45,318 nt of DNA, from NCBI RefSeq assembly GCF_000348925.1, contig NZ_AODQ01000024.1:1-45318 (forward strand), given 5' to 3'. This DNA is from Cesiribacter andamanensis AMV16 (GTDB lineage Bacteria; Bacteroidota; Bacteroidia; Cytophagales; Cyclobacteriaceae). A program made the position numbers and the translations under genes. The notes under the pieces were generated by a model, which saw only the letters and a program-made list of their open reading frames with translations, did no database searches and had not been told where the DNA came from. This document shows, one piece after another, positions 45,231 to 45,318 of this stretch (positions within the stretch are counted from its first letter, which is position 1; every line of letters starts with the position of its first letter).

Positions 45231-45318
45231 TGGTGGAGCCGCCGGGAGTCGAACCGCGCGGCGGCCGCCCGGGTCCAGATAAGAAAGATGTAGCGCTTTT
45301 CTACATATTTATTTTTGC
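45231..45318 (-). ncRNA. ssrA: tmRNA (ssrA), 3' part only, with an insertion in the T-arm
   Basis: The minus strand ends in CGGCTCC-A-CCA, the 7-nt acceptor strand, discriminator and encoded CCA. Before it lie T-stem CCCGG (plus 45242-45246), T-loop TTCGACT (45247-45253), and GGAC-CCGGG (45268-45276), just as E. coli tmRNA has GGAC-GCGGG-TTCAACT-CCCGC-CAGCTCC. But 14 nt (CGGCCGCCGCGCGG, plus 45254-45267) separate the 5' T-stem from the T-loop. Upstream, GTAG...CTAC fits a tmRNA pseudoknot helix. The tag-coding and 5' portions lie beyond the right edge. tmRNA frees stalled ribosomes with SmpB. Function of this copy depends on whether the insertion is real. Confidence 0.75.

Noticed and set aside
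45231-45318. tRNA gene reading of the CCA end
   Set aside because: The upstream sequence has no anticodon arm or D-arm at tRNA distance; GGAC before the T-stem and pseudoknot-like helix match tmRNA.

Overview
The window looks like chromosomal DNA from a GC-rich member of the Bacteroidota, most likely a Cytophagales relative. The evidence is the gene content (DUF6249 next to an ECF sigma factor, an SCO/HemJ/cytochrome c cluster, an amidoligase with a class I amidotransferase, many lipoproteins) and several promoters of the Bacteroidota type: TAnnTTTG, in the two best cases with TTG 19-21 nt upstream (before hemJ at 7310 and merC at 44908). Shine-Dalgarno sequences are not evident. Genus cannot be fixed from the sequence alone.

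Layout. 0-7 kb, minus strand: small conserved protein, FUSC-type membrane protein, secreted EEP phosphatase/nuclease, lipoprotein sulfatase, HtrA protease. 7.3-9 kb, plus strand: hemJ, SCO protein and cytochrome c, coupled by overlapping stop/start codons. 9-10.2 kb, minus: AraC-type regulator with a degenerate HMA-like domain, coupled to a coiled-coil lipoprotein. 10.5-13.2 kb, plus: M28 peptidase and a YdjM-type membrane protein, then a 112-bp tandem repeat with strong hairpins. 13.5-18.1 kb, minus: prs, CAP protein, thioredoxin-fold protein, a receiver/glutaredoxin-like/thioredoxin-reductase-like fusion, DUF6249. 18.4-19.4 kb, plus: ECF sigma factor and candidate anti-sigma factor. 19.5-20 kb, minus: flavin reductase. 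20.4-27 kb, plus: UV endonuclease UvsE, peroxiredoxin-like protein, NtrC-type regulator, 1149-residue hybrid kinase. 27-31.8 kb, minus: glycoside hydrolase lipoprotein, class I amidotransferase, amidoligase. 32-39.1 kb, plus: DNRLRE protein, M2 peptidase, M28 peptidase, second hybrid kinase. 39.2-41.3 kb, minus: second NtrC-type regulator and an acidic exported protein. 41.8-44.5 kb, plus: L,D-transpeptidase, fatty-acid-hydroxylase-like protein, small basic protein. 44.5-45.3 kb, minus: MerC-like protein and the 3' end of the tmRNA gene, which runs off the right edge.

Working together. Each hybrid kinase carries receiver and HPt-like domains and adjoins a sigma-54-dependent response regulator, suggesting two phosphorelays. 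Redox functions recur: the TrxR-like fusion, two thioredoxin-fold proteins, flavin reductase and SCO. Envelope enzymes and secreted hydrolases dominate the rest.

Caution on sequence quality. Seven genes are broken by single-base indels, most in or next to homopolymers, with intact family-like sequence on both sides. This looks more like consensus errors than gene decay, although A7 runs could also allow transcriptional slippage. Each such gene is annotated over its full reconstructed span. The most unusual single observation is a 14-nt GC-rich insertion in the T-arm of the tmRNA gene.
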